A stretch of DNA of 64,000 bases from Physcousia sp015060555. GTDB lineage: Bacteria; Bacteroidota; Bacteroidia; Bacteroidales; Bacteroidaceae. Location of the stretch: NCBI GenBank assembly GCA_015060555.1, contig SUYG01000045.1, positions 124,001-188,000 on the forward strand. The letters are read 5' to 3'. Positions 50,881-59,202 of the stretch are shown here, piece by piece; the first letter of the stretch is position 1, and each line of letters begins with the position of its first letter. A program made the position numbers and the translations under genes. The notes under the pieces were generated by a model, which saw nothing but the letters and a program-made list of their open reading frames with translations, searched no databases and was not told where the DNA came from.

Positions 50881-50902
50881 AACCTTATAAACAGAAATCC
50901 TT

Positions 50903-53755
50903 ATGAAGAGATTGTTGTTTTTTCTCTTGGCTTTTATTTCTACCCTAAGCCTCTCTTTCGCACAAGATACTACTCCCCTCCCTACAAGGGAGGGGCAGGG
51001 GGGAGGGTCTGCCCATCGCTTCAACAACGCATCCTTCTTGCCTGTTCCGGCGCTTGATGCGTTTGGCGGGCAGGGCGTGAGTGGCGCTTTTGCGGGTTTT
51101 ATTCCCAAGGACTTTTCAGTGCCTCACGACCGCGTTTTGGTGGCCGGAGGCTGCAACTTCCCTGATGTACCTGCAGCCGAAGGTGGCCAAAAGGTCTTCT
51201 ATACTGATATTTATGCGATTGCGCTCGATGGAAAGGAAAAATGGTGGCGTGCCGGTTCGCTGCCTTGTGCCCTTGCCTACGGAGCCAGTGTCACGACCCC
51301 TGAAGGTCTTGTCTGCCTTGGCGGTACAGCTGATGGTCAGAAGAGCGAGGACTTTGCAGTTCTCTTGACGCTTGGAACGAGCGGCGAGGCCATCAGTCGG
51401 GATCTTCCCCCTCTGCCCAGCGCCCTCGACAACTTCGCTGCCGCCTACGGCGATGGCTTTATCTATGTCGCTGGAGGTCTGCATAATGGCCTTCCAAACC
51501 GCAAGGCCTTCCGCCTGAAATGGCCGTTGCCCGCCTCGTGGTTTGAATCCCAGACGGGTGCTGCTTGGGAGGAGCTCCCCGATGTGCCCGGTCCAGCCCG
51601 TGTGCAACCCGCTGCAGCCGTGCAGAAGGGTGCCCTTGCCAGCAACTTCTACCTCCTTGGCGGCTTCGATCCCCGCTATCGTAAGGCCGTCAGCAATGGC
51701 GTCTATTATGATACGAGGAAGGGAGAGTGGATGGCTACATCGTTGATAAAGCCCCTCTCTAACTCCCCCCGTGGGGGGGAGGACTCCGTATCCTCTGGAG
51801 AAATGGATGATGGCATAGGCTTTGCGGCTCTCCCCCCCACGGGGGGGGCGGGGAGCGGGGCTTTGGTCGGCGCCTCCGCCCTGCCTTCCGGCGCAGCTCA
51901 TATCCTTTGCTTCGGCGGTGTCAACAAAGAGATTTTCGAGGCGGCCTTGGAGCGCAACGCCCTCATCGCTGACACGACGACCACTGCCGAGCAGCTGGAG
52001 ACCCTCCGTGCCGAGGCTTATGCTTATATGACGCAAGACCCTGCTTGGTATCAGTTCCGTCGCAGCATTCTCGTCTATCACACCATCACCGACTCCTGGG
52101 CCGAGGTTTTCGATTCACCCCTCATCGCACGTGCCGGTGCTGCCCTTGTTCCGTTGGCCTCGCCCTCCGGTTCACTCAGCGCCCTTGTCATCGGCGGCGA
52201 GGAGAAACCCGGTGTGCGCTCTGCGGATGCCACGCGCGTCGATATCACCTACACCGCCCACTTCGGTTGGCTGAACTGGGTGGTGCTCATCCTGTACCTC
52301 TTGGGAATGGTCTATCTCGGCTACTACTTCATGAAGCGTGCCGGCAACTCCGGCGATGACTTCTTCAAGGGTGGCGGCCGCATCCCGTGGTGGGCTGCCG
52401 GCATCAGCATCTTTGCCACGATGCTCAGCGCCATCACCTACATGAGCATCCCCGCCAAGGCCTACGCCACCGACTGGACCTACTACCCGATGCAGATCTG
52501 CATCCTCTTGGTGTCGTTCCCCGTCATCAGGTACTACCTGCCTTTCTTCCGTCGTCTGAACGTCACCACGGCTTATGAGTATCTCGAGCGCCGCTTCAAC
52601 AGCGCCACCCGCTTGATGGCCAGCATCCTGTTCATCGTCTTCATGGTAGCGCGCACGGCTCTCGTGCTCTTCCTGCCGTCGTTGGCGATGACCGCTGTCA
52701 CGGGCATTAATATATATATATGTATAGCGCTGATGGCCCTCATCACCATCCTCTACTGCACGATGGGCGGTGTCGAGGCTGTCGTCTGGGGCGATGTCAT
52801 CCAGGGCATCATCCTCGTGGGCGGTGCCATCCTGGCGGCCGTCTATCTCATTGTCAACACGGGCGACAACGGCGCCTCTGACTTCTGGCAGATTGCCACC
52901 GACCACGACAAGTTCCGCCTCTTCCTCTTCGATGCCGAGAACCCGTTTGACTTCGTCAACGCCACGTGGTGGGTGGTCATCCTCGGCGGTCTCGCTAACA
53001 ACCTCATCAGCTACACCAGCGACCAGACCGTCATCCAGCGCTATCTGACCACCAGCGACGAGAAGAGCGCCGCACGCGGCATCCTCACCAATGGCCTCAT
53101 GTCCGTTGTCGTGACCATCGCCTTCTTCACCATCGGCACAGGTCTCTACACCTTCTTCAAGACACATCCTGCCGAGCTGGACATCACCATGGCTAAGGGC
53201 GACGCCATCTTCCCCTTCTTCATGATGTCGCAGCTTCCCTCCGGTCTCGCCGGTCTCCTCATAGCCGCCGTCTTCGCCGCTACGATGTCCACTATCGCCT
53301 CCAACATCAACTCCATCTCCACGGCCTTCACGGTGGATCTCTGGGGCAAGATGAAGAAGCAAACGCCCAAGGGCGGTGAGGTGAAGGTGGCCCGCATCGC
53401 CGGCATCTGCGCCGGCATGATAGGCATGGCCATTGCCTGGCTGATGGCTACCGTTGACATCCAGTCGCTGCTCGACTACTTCAACACCATCCTCGGTCTC
53501 CTCAGCGGTGCCATCGGCGGTCTGTTCATGATGGGTATCTTCTTCCCGCGCATCGGTTCGAAGGCTGCCATCATCGGTTTCCTCTGCGGCACAGCCACGG
53601 TGCTCTACATGAATTTCTTCACGCAGGCCAACTTCCTCCTCTTCGGCTTCGTCTCGATGCTCGTCAGCGTCCTCGTCGCCCTCCTCCTCAGCATCGTCAT
53701 GCCGCAGCGGGAGGAGCAGAAGGGGCTGACATGGAAGACGCTGCCGCAGGAATAG
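50903..53755 (+). CDS. Fused sialic-acid mutarotase-like (kelch propeller) and sodium:solute symporter
   Basis: 950 residues: signal peptide (LSLSFAQ), cyclically permuted NanM/YjhT-type kelch propeller (about 45-450, with GGTADGQKSEDFAVL, YVAGGLHNGLPNRKAFRLKWP, NFYLLGGFDPRYRKAVSNGVYYDTRKGEW), then a sodium:solute symporter of 13-14 helices from about 455 (HFGWLNWVVLILYLLGMVYLGYYF, GGGRIPWWAAGISIFATMLSAITYMSIPAKAY, ISYTSDQTVIQRYLTT). The propeller would convert alpha-sialic acid to its beta anomer in the periplasm and the symporter would import it. Two in-frame repeat insertions interrupt the propeller region: residues about 22-38 (DTTPLPTREGQGGGS) just after the leader and about 283-322 (SNSPRGGEDS...PPTGGAGSG). 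Substrate is inferred from nanA and AGE neighbours. Confidence 0.85.
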   Translation: MKRLLFFLLAFISTLSLSFAQDTTPLPTREGQGGGSAHRFNNASFLPVPALDAFGGQGVSGAFAGFIPKDFSVPHDRVLVAGGCNFPDVPAAEGGQKVFYTDIYAIALDGKEKWWRAGSLPCALAYGASVTTPEGLVCLGGTADGQKSEDFAVLLTLGTSGEAISRDLPPLPSALDNFAAAYGDGFIYVAGGLHNGLPNRKAFRLKWPLPASWFESQTGAAWEELPDVPGPARVQPAAAVQKGALASNFYLLGGFDPRYRKAVSNGVYYDTRKGEWMATSLIKPLSNSPRGGEDSVSSGEMDDGIGFAALPPTGGAGSGALVGASALPSGAAHILCFGGVNKEIFEAALERNALIADTTTTAEQLETLRAEAYAYMTQDPAWYQFRRSILVYHTITDSWAEVFDSPLIARAGAALVPLASPSGSLSALVIGGEEKPGVRSADATRVDITYTAHFGWLNWVVLILYLLGMVYLGYYFMKRAGNSGDDFFKGGGRIPWWAAGISIFATMLSAITYMSIPAKAYATDWTYYPMQICILLVSFPVIRYYLPFFRRLNVTTAYEYLERRFNSATRLMASILFIVFMVARTALVLFLPSLAMTAVTGINIYICIALMALITILYCTMGGVEAVVWGDVIQGIILVGGAILAAVYLIVNTGDNGASDFWQIATDHDKFRLFLFDAENPFDFVNATWWVVILGGLANNLISYTSDQTVIQRYLTTSDEKSAARGILTNGLMSVVVTIAFFTIGTGLYTFFKTHPAELDITMAKGDAIFPFFMMSQLPSGLAGLLIAAVFAATMSTIASNINSISTAFTVDLWGKMKKQTPKGGEVKVARIAGICAGMIGMAIAWLMATVDIQSLLDYFNTILGLLSGAIGGLFMMGIFFPRIGSKAAIIGFLCGTATVLYMNFFTQANFLLFGFVSMLVSVLVALLLSIVMPQREEQKGLTWKTLPQE
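50968..51010. repeat. REP-like palindrome inside the mutarotase-symporter coding start
   Basis: Near-identical to the copy at 49213-49253 (CTCCCCTCCC-tacaa-GGGAGGGG plus CAGGGGGGAGGG). It encodes TPLPTREGQGGG between the signal peptide and the propeller. Confidence 0.7.
51749..51866. repeat. REPIN-like inverted pair of palindromes inside the kelch domain
   Basis: Two palindromes (CCCCCC-GT-GGGGGG near 51765-51779 and a mirror copy near 51831-51849), each flanked by AAAGCCCC on the outer side, face each other about 50 bp apart. The unit reads through in frame and adds about 40 residues. Confidence 0.65.
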
Positions 53756-53779
53756 AATACTTACTTGAATAGAATCTTT

Positions 53780-54018
53780 CACACGAATGTCCATGAATGG
53801 GTACATATAATTATTCATGAATAATTTATTCGATATTCTCAATAATGACAAATCCTAAGTCATATCAACATATCGTTTATCGTATCATCGGTGCAGCCAT
53901 GTCTGTACAAGACGAGTTGAACTGGGGGGGATGGCCGAAGCTTACTACTATGGATTAGACGAAAGCTCATAAAATATTCATGACCATTATATGTCCCCAT
54001 TCGTGGCCATTACATGTG
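53780..54018. repeat. Imperfect ~30-bp terminal inverted repeats around a gene remnant
   Basis: The segment ending ATTCATGAAT at 53822 (with GAATGGGTACATATAAT) matches, inverted and with about 26 of 31 positions, the segment at 53976-54006 and beyond (ATTCATGACCATTATATGTC). They frame about 150 bp holding the GxxExxY remnant. This is nearly the whole 308-bp gap between the symporter and AGE genes. Confidence 0.5.
53845..53990 (+). pseudogene. Truncated, frameshifted GxxExxY-family protein
   Basis: MTNPKSYQHIVYRIIGAAMSVQDELNWG reads like the N-terminus of GxxExxY proteins (VYRIIGAA-x-VH-ELG). At the run of seven G the frame breaks; shifting gives GMAEAYYYGLDESS, restoring the G-x-x-E-x-x-Y pattern, then a stop. 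The remaining two thirds of the usual ~125-residue protein are missing. Confidence 0.5.
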
Positions 54019-54063
54019 AGAAAATAGAATAAATCTTAAACGTTATCATTATTCAATACATTT

Positions 54064-55305
54064 ATGATAGACTTCAAGAAATTAGCAGAGCAGTATCGCT
54101 CTGAATTATTGGACCGCACCATTCCCTTCTGGCTCAACAAAAGCCAGGACACCGAGTTTGGTGGCTATTTCACCTGTCTCGACCGCGTCGGCAATGTCTA
54201 TGACACCGACAAATTCGTGTGGATGCAGGGCCGCGAGGTGTGGATGTTCTCCAAGCTCTACAACACCGTGGAGCCCCGCAAGGAGTGGCTCGATGCCGCC
54301 ATTCAGGGTGCTGAGTTCCTGAAGAAGCACGGCCACGACGGCAACCTCAACTGGTACTTCGCCCTCGACCGTGAAGGCCACGCCCTCGTGGAACCCTACA
54401 ACATCTTCTCCTACACCTTCGCTGTCATCGCCTTCGGTCAGCTCTCCATCGCGCTGAAGACAGCCGCCAAGAGTGGCCTCTCTGCGGTGAGTGCGTGCGG
54501 CGATTCCATCGCCGCAGATTCCCTTTCTGCCGAATACGCTGACATCGCCAAGCGCACCTTCGACATCGTGCTCTCCAAGACCGACAACCCCAAGGGACGT
54601 TGGTCGAAGGCCGCTCCCGGTGCCCGTGCCCTGAAGACCTTCGACCTGCCGATGATCCTCTGCAACGTAGCCCTCGAGATAGAGTCCCTGCTGGAGCCCG
54701 CCTTCCTGCAGAAAGCCATCGACGACTGCCTGCACGAAGTCATGGACGTCTTCTACCGTCCCGAGCTCGGCTTGATTGTTGAGGCGCTGGGCAAGGACGG
54801 CAACCTCGTCGATTGCTTCGACGGTCGCAAGCTGAACCCCGGCCACGCCATCGAAGCCATGTGGTTCGTCATGGACCTCGGCAAGCGTCTCGGCCGTCCC
54901 GAACTCATCAAGCAGGCTGTGGAAATCACCCTTCAGGAAGTGGAGTACGGTTGGGACAAGGAGTACGACGGCATCTTCTACTTCATGGACCGCCTCGGCC
55001 ATCCGCGCCACGAGCTCGAATGGGACCAGAAGTTGTGGTGGGTACATTTCGAGACCCTCATCTCCCTCATCAAGGGCTATCAGCTCACGGGCGACCAGCG
55101 TTGCCTCGACTGGTTCCAGCGCGTTCACGACTACGCCTGGAAACACTTCCGCGACGACGACTACCCCGAGTGGTATGGCTACCTCAACCGTCAGGGCGAA
55201 GTACTGCTGCCCCTCAAGGGCGGCAAGTGGAAGGGCTGCTTCCACGTGCCCCGTGGCCTCCTCAACGTCTGGAAGATTCTCGAAGACCTCGCCAACAGAT
55301 CCTAA
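54064..55305 (+). CDS. AGE-family epimerase (N-acylglucosamine 2-epimerase)
   Basis: 413 residues, (alpha/alpha)6 barrel: FWLNKSQDTEFGGYFTCLDRVGNVYDTDKFVWMQGREVWMFSKLY at the start, KLNPGHAIEAMWFVMDLGKR and LWWVHFETLISLIKGYQLTG further on, and WKGCFHVPRGLLNVWKILE at the end, with the conserved His and Arg residues of the family. It would convert N-acetylmannosamine to N-acetylglucosamine after NanA, as NanE does in Bacteroides. Residues about 140-155 (SGLSAVSACGDSIAADSLSAE) look inserted and coincide with a perfect palindrome. Confidence 0.88.
   Translation: MIDFKKLAEQYRSELLDRTIPFWLNKSQDTEFGGYFTCLDRVGNVYDTDKFVWMQGREVWMFSKLYNTVEPRKEWLDAAIQGAEFLKKHGHDGNLNWYFALDREGHALVEPYNIFSYTFAVIAFGQLSIALKTAAKSGLSAVSACGDSIAADSLSAEYADIAKRTFDIVLSKTDNPKGRWSKAAPGARALKTFDLPMILCNVALEIESLLEPAFLQKAIDDCLHEVMDVFYRPELGLIVEALGKDGNLVDCFDGRKLNPGHAIEAMWFVMDLGKRLGRPELIKQAVEITLQEVEYGWDKEYDGIFYFMDRLGHPRHELEWDQKLWWVHFETLISLIKGYQLTGDQRCLDWFQRVHDYAWKHFRDDDYPEWYGYLNRQGEVLLPLKGGKWKGCFHVPRGLLNVWKILEDLANRS
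54496..54516. repeat. Perfect palindrome inside the AGE gene
   Basis: TGCGGCGAT-TCC-ATCGCCGCA, with CTGCGG/CCGCAG flanking copies just outside. It encodes CGDSIAA in a loop that does not match the family pattern. Confidence 0.5.
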
Positions 55306-55350
55306 AACTCACACATAATGGCCCGTCGGTGACCCCGGCGGGCCCATGCC

Positions 55351-56586
55351 ATGACGCAGGAACGACTTTGGAACCGCAACTACTGTCGCGTGATGGCGGC
55401 GAATTTCGCTCTGTTCTTCGCCTTCTATCTGCTGACACCCCTGTTGCCGCTGTATCTCGTGGAGCGCTTCGATGCCACGAAGGATGTGGTGGGACTCGTG
55501 CTGAGCGGCTACACGCTGACGGCCCTGTTGGCGCGCCCTTTCAGCGGCTATCTGGTGGACAGCTTCCCCCGCAAGCGGGTGCTGATGGTGTGCTTCTTCC
55601 TCTTCTTCCTCTTTTTCGGCGGCTATCTGGGAGCCTCGTCGCTGCTGCTCTTCACCATCGTGAGGACATTGCACGGTGCCCCCTTCGGAGCGTTGACCGT
55701 TGCCAATTCCACGGTAGCCATCGATGTGCTGCCGTCGTCGCGGCGCAATGAGGGCATCGGCTACTACGGCCTTTCCAACAACCTGGCGATGGCCACAGCC
55801 CCCATGGCTGCCATCTATCTCTATCGGCTGACGGGCGATTTCCAGCTGCTGTTCTGGCTGGCGTTGCTCATTGCCGGCTTAGGCATGGTTGTTGACAGCC
55901 AGGTGAAGCTCCAGTCGAAACCGCTCGCCGCAGCTCCCTCTTCTCAGCTCGCCTCCCGTGCTGAGGGGCAGGCCCCGTCCTGTAGTGCTCCACGCCGCGG
56001 GCTCATCCGCCTCGACCGTTTCTTCCTCGTCCGCGGCTGGCTGTTGGCCGTCAACATGGTCTTCTTCGGCTTCTGTTTCGGCGTGGTGAGCAACTACCTC
56101 GCCATCTACAGCAAGGAGGTGATGGGCATCACCGGCGGCACAGGCACCTGGTTCCTGCTTCTCTCCGTGGGCCTTGTCGCCTCCCGCCTGCAGGGTGCCC
56201 GTGCGCTGCGCGAGGGCAAGCTGCTGCAGAATGCCACGGAGGGCGTCATCATCTCCTCGGTGGCCTACACGCTCTTCGTCCTCTTCCCCAACGAGTTCGG
56301 CTACTATGGCTCGGCGCTCCTGCTCGGCCTCGGCAACGGTCATCTGTGGCCGGCCTTCCAGAACATGATTATCTCCATGGCTCATCACAACGAGCGCGGT
56401 ACCGCCAACTCCACGCTGCTCATCTCGTGGGATGTCGGCATCGGCCTTGGCGTGCTCTGCGGCGGTGTCATCAGCGAGCTCGCCGGCTACACCCCTGCCT
56501 TTTGGGTTGTGGCCATCTCCCAGCTTGTGGGAGCCGTCCTCTTCCTTGTGGCTACGCGCGCCTTCTACCAAAAACATCAATTATAA
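55351..56586 (+). CDS. Major facilitator superfamily transporter
   Basis: 411 residues, 12 helices: LFFAFYLLTPLLPLYLVERFDATKDVVGLVLSGYTLTALLARPFSGYLVDSFPRKRVLM carries the MFS loop motif, and the second half begins LVRGWLLAVNMVFFGFCFGVVSNYLAIYSKEVMGI. The central cytosolic loop (about 190-225) contains SSQLASRAEGQAPSCSAPRRG, long and of odd composition. Substrate is unknown; its place after nanA and AGE genes makes a sugar or sugar-amine possible. The start is 46 nt after the AGE stop. Confidence 0.82.
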   Translation: MTQERLWNRNYCRVMAANFALFFAFYLLTPLLPLYLVERFDATKDVVGLVLSGYTLTALLARPFSGYLVDSFPRKRVLMVCFFLFFLFFGGYLGASSLLLFTIVRTLHGAPFGALTVANSTVAIDVLPSSRRNEGIGYYGLSNNLAMATAPMAAIYLYRLTGDFQLLFWLALLIAGLGMVVDSQVKLQSKPLAAAPSSQLASRAEGQAPSCSAPRRGLIRLDRFFLVRGWLLAVNMVFFGFCFGVVSNYLAIYSKEVMGITGGTGTWFLLLSVGLVASRLQGARALREGKLLQNATEGVIISSVAYTLFVLFPNEFGYYGSALLLGLGNGHLWPAFQNMIISMAHHNERGTANSTLLISWDVGIGLGVLCGGVISELAGYTPAFWVVAISQLVGAVLFLVATRAFYQKHQL

Positions 56587-56591
56587 CTACT

Positions 56592-56891
56592 ATGAACCAA
56601 GTCCGCATCACCGCTGTGCACCAAACCGTCTATGACGACCTGATGGCGCAGTATGAGAACCCCATCGAGCACGCCTGCGATGTCTGCATCGGACAGCGGT
56701 GGGTCTCCGTCAACGGTCAGCGTCCCTCGGGCCTGTGCCCTTCCGCCTGGGATGTGATGCGGCCCTTCGTGGAGTCCCTGGCTCGTGGCCAGGGCAACTT
56801 CTTCGACGGCTGGATGCAGAACCCCATGAGCGCCATGATTAGCTGCAACGACGGTTTCCGCCCCGTCAGCTTCTATCTTGAAGCCCTTTAG
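56592..56891 (+). CDS. TIGR04076 family protein
   Basis: 99 residues from the ATG at 56592 (MNQVRITAVHQTVYDDLMAQYENP); the longer open frame upstream only overlaps the MFS gene. The sequence follows the TIGR04076 pattern: conserved Cys in EHACDVCIGQRW, GLCPSAWDVMRPFVESLARG, and the end GWMQNPMSAMISCNDGFRPVSFYLE. Function unknown; the paired cysteines suggest a metal or redox site. It starts 5 nt after the MFS stop. Confidence 0.78.
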   Translation: MNQVRITAVHQTVYDDLMAQYENPIEHACDVCIGQRWVSVNGQRPSGLCPSAWDVMRPFVESLARGQGNFFDGWMQNPMSAMISCNDGFRPVSFYLEAL

Positions 56892-56944
56892 CACAATCCT
56901 GAAATCCTTTAACACCATACATTAACACAAAAAACTTACTTGCT

Positions 56945-58051
56945 ATGAAAATCGGAATTCCTAAGGAGATTAAGAACAATGAGAATCGTGTCGGCATGAC
57001 TCCCGCCGGCGTGGCAGAGTGCGTGCGCCACGGACACGACGTGGTCGTACAGCACACCGCAGGCGAAGGCAGCGGCTTCCCCGACGAAGCGTATCTGAAG
57101 GCTGGCGCCAAGGTGCTTCCTACCATCGAAGATGTCTATGCACAGGCCGAGATGATTGTGAAGGTGAAGGAACCCATCGAGCCCGAGTACCCGCTGGTGC
57201 GCCCCGGTCAGCTGCTCTTCACCTACTTCCATTTCGCCTGCGACCGTCCCCTCACCGATGCCATGCTCGCCAGCCGAGCCGTCTGTCTGGCTTACGAAAC
57301 CGTGCAACAGACCAATGGCGCGCTGCCGTTGCTGCTGCCCATGAGCGAGGTGGCCGGACGCATGGCAGCCCTCAACGGAGCCTACTATCTTCAGAAGACG
57401 AAGGGCGGCTCGGGAAAGCTCATCAGCGGTGTGCCCGGCGTGAAGCCAGCCCGCGTGCTGGTGCTCGGAGGCGGCATCGTGGGCGAGGCTGCAGCCCGCA
57501 TGGCCGCAGGCCTCGGGGCCGATGTCACCATCGCCGACATCTCGCTGCCCCGCCTGCGTCAGCTCTCGATGGAGCTTCCGGTCAATGTGCGCACCCTCTA
57601 CTCCAGCGACCACAACATCCGTCAGGAGCTGCCCACCACGGACATCGTCATCGGGGCCGTCCTCATTCCGGGTGCCAAGGCTCCCCACCTCATCACACGC
57701 GACATGCTCCCTCTGATGCAGCGTGGCACCGTCCTCATGGACGTGGCCATCGACCAGGGCGGCTGCCTCGAGACCTCACGCCCCACCACACACAGCGAAC
57801 CCGTCTATGACATCGACGGCATCGTCCACTACTGCGTGGCCAACATCCCCGGTGCTGTGCCCAACACCTCCACCATCGCCCTCACCAATGCTACCCTACG
57901 CTACGCCCTTGCCCTTGCCGACAAAGGCTGGCAGCAGGCATGCCGCGATGACGAAAGCCTCCGCCGTGGTCTCAACATCGTCGATGGCCGCATCACCTAC
58001 AAGGCCGTTGCCGATGCCTTCAACCTGCCCTACAGCCCTATAGAGCTGTAA
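56945..58051 (+). CDS. ald: Alanine dehydrogenase
   Basis: 368 residues: MKIGIPKEIKNNENRVGMTPAGV, MIVKVKEPIEPEY with the substrate lysine, LFTYFHFACD with the conserved His, nucleotide-binding RVLVLGGGIVGEAAARMAAGLGADVTIADI, and VDVAIDQGG near the end. It interconverts L-alanine and pyruvate with NAD+/NADH, hexameric in other bacteria. Pyruvate from NanA could feed it, although that link is only positional. A strong terminator follows at 58104. Confidence 0.94.
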   Translation: MKIGIPKEIKNNENRVGMTPAGVAECVRHGHDVVVQHTAGEGSGFPDEAYLKAGAKVLPTIEDVYAQAEMIVKVKEPIEPEYPLVRPGQLLFTYFHFACDRPLTDAMLASRAVCLAYETVQQTNGALPLLLPMSEVAGRMAALNGAYYLQKTKGGSGKLISGVPGVKPARVLVLGGGIVGEAAARMAAGLGADVTIADISLPRLRQLSMELPVNVRTLYSSDHNIRQELPTTDIVIGAVLIPGAKAPHLITRDMLPLMQRGTVLMDVAIDQGGCLETSRPTTHSEPVYDIDGIVHYCVANIPGAVPNTSTIALTNATLRYALALADKGWQQACRDDESLRRGLNIVDGRITYKAVADAFNLPYSPIEL

Positions 58052-58103
58052 GGGCGGCAGGCCATCCCCTTTTCTTTGCTTCTGAATGAACGATCCGCAA
58101 ACA

Positions 58104-58146
58104 AGAGGCTGTGTTAAAACATAACACAGCCTCTTCCTTGTTTTTT
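58104..58146 (+). terminator. Rho-independent terminator after ald
   Basis: 13-bp stem AGAGGCTGTGTTA / TAACACAGCCTCT (58104-58116 and 58122-58134) with a 5-nt loop, followed by TCCTTG and a run of six T. Confidence 0.85.
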
Positions 58147-58194
58147 CACAACGAATTAAACTAATTTCCGAATTATCGAGGTGCCTCGCAAGCG

Positions 58195-58262
58195 AGGCCC
58201 TTCCCCGCTGCCCGCAGGCCCCCTCCCTCACGGGAGGGGTGCCCTTTGGGCGGGGTGGGTCT
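58195..58262. repeat. REP-like palindromes between ald and the HU-like gene
   Basis: CCCCTCCC-tcac-GGGAGGGG with downstream G runs (GGGCGGGGTGGGTC), ending next to the convergent HU-like stop. A GCCTCGC/GCGAGGC hairpin lies just before, near 58185-58199. Confidence 0.65.
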
Positions 58263-58263
58263 T

Positions 58264-58779
58264 TTACCCTTCGTTGCCTTCATCCTCCTCGCTCCAGTCC
58301 ACGCTGGTCTCGCCCTTCTTCTGGGCCTTCTTGGTGGCAGCCTGCACCTTGCGGGTGGTGGTGTACTCGAAGTCGAAGTCGTCGCGCTTGAAGTCCAGGC
58401 CGGGGCCGAGTTCGTAGTTCACGTTCACGGCCTTGATGTTGGCCTCGGTGAAAGCCTCCATGGCGGTGATGGGGTTGCCCTCGGCGTCGGTGCCAGGCAG
58501 CGCGCCCTCGCAGGTGATGGAGGGGGTGAAGCGGCCCAGGTCGCCCAGCTCGATGGCGTTACCCTCGGTGATAGCCTCCTTCACGCAGTGGCACATGTCC
58601 GTGATGATGCCCACGATGGTGCCCTTGCTGTAGATGCTGTTGTGGTTCGCCATGTGCGCGGCCAGGGCGTTAATGTCCAGCACGCCGTTCAGTTGCAGAC
58701 TCGCGTACGCCTTCTCGGGCTCGTCGGGATGGATGGGATTCTTGCGCATGGCAAGAGAGTACTTAAGTGTGTTCTTCAT
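58264..58779 (-). CDS. HU-like DNA-binding domain protein
   Basis: 171 residues. The N-terminal 125 follow the Bacteroidota 'HU-like' group (MKNTLKYSLAMRKNPIHPDEPEKAYASLQLNGVLDINALAAHMANHNSIYSKGTIVGIITDMCHCVKEAITEGNAIELGDLGRF). The C-terminus is acidic and lysine-rich (TKKAQKKGETSVDWSEEDEGNEG). It probably bends DNA; it is not the housekeeping HU. Its transcript would start near 58985, leaving a leader of about 200 nt containing a minisatellite. Confidence 0.8.
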   Translation of the reverse strand: MKNTLKYSLAMRKNPIHPDEPEKAYASLQLNGVLDINALAAHMANHNSIYSKGTIVGIITDMCHCVKEAITEGNAIELGDLGRFTPSITCEGALPGTDAEGNPITAMEAFTEANIKAVNVNYELGPGLDFKRDDFDFEYTTTRKVQAATKKAQKKGETSVDWSEEDEGNEG

Positions 58780-58829
58780 AAAAATAAAAGATTTAAAGTT
58801 AATAAAAGTGGTTAATTTCGGTCTGTCAT

Positions 58830-58900
58830 CCTGAAACCTGAATCTTGAATCTTGAAACCTGAAACTTGAATCTTGAAACTTGAAACTTGAATCTTGAATC
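58830..58900. repeat. Minisatellite of CTTGAAT/CTTGAAAC units
   Basis: About nine head-to-tail 7-8 bp units (CTTGAATC, CTTGAAAC, CTGAAACC) in the leader of the HU-like gene. Confidence 0.7.
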
Positions 58901-58992
58901 CAGACCCTGTGTTTTTCGTGAGTCCTTCGGTCGATATTCGGCCCCCGCTGGCGCCTTTGTGAGAGCTTTCACATCTCCCTCGTTTCTCGCTA

Positions 58993-59000
58993 CAAAGGTA
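58993..59000 (-). promoter_or_regulatory. -7 promoter box of the HU-like gene
   Basis: TACCTTTG on the minus strand, about 215 nt before the start codon at 58779. The region 58780-59684 holds no gene, only this promoter and repeats. Confidence 0.5.
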
Positions 59001-59133
59001 GTGAAAATCTGCGAACTACGCAAATATTTCGCCCACTTTTTCATGCAGTTTTTGCATCTTTTTTACCCCTTCGATTGTCCTTCCTTTTCGCCTCTCTTTT
59101 TCGCCGTTTTTCACCGCAAATCCTCCTTTTCAG

Positions 59134-59199
59134 AAGGACTTGTCCTTATGGCGATAAGGACTTGACCTTATGGCCGGAAGGACTTGACCTTATGAAGGG
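59134..59199. repeat. Three 22-bp tandem repeats built on AAGGACTTGTCCTT
   Basis: Units at 59134, 59156 and 59178 each begin AAGGACTTG(T/A)CCTTATG. The first is a perfect 14-bp palindrome; the others differ by one base. Confidence 0.75.
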
Positions 59200-59202
59200 A
59201 GG

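Noticed and set aside
52172..53851. Minus-strand frame of 559 codons opposite the symporter
   Set aside because: Antisense shadow with Asp/Glu/Gly/His-biased composition; the plus strand encodes clear symporter helices.
53886..53960. Complete small gene at the GxxExxY site
   Set aside because: The frame is broken at the G7 run and two thirds of the usual protein are missing; called a remnant.
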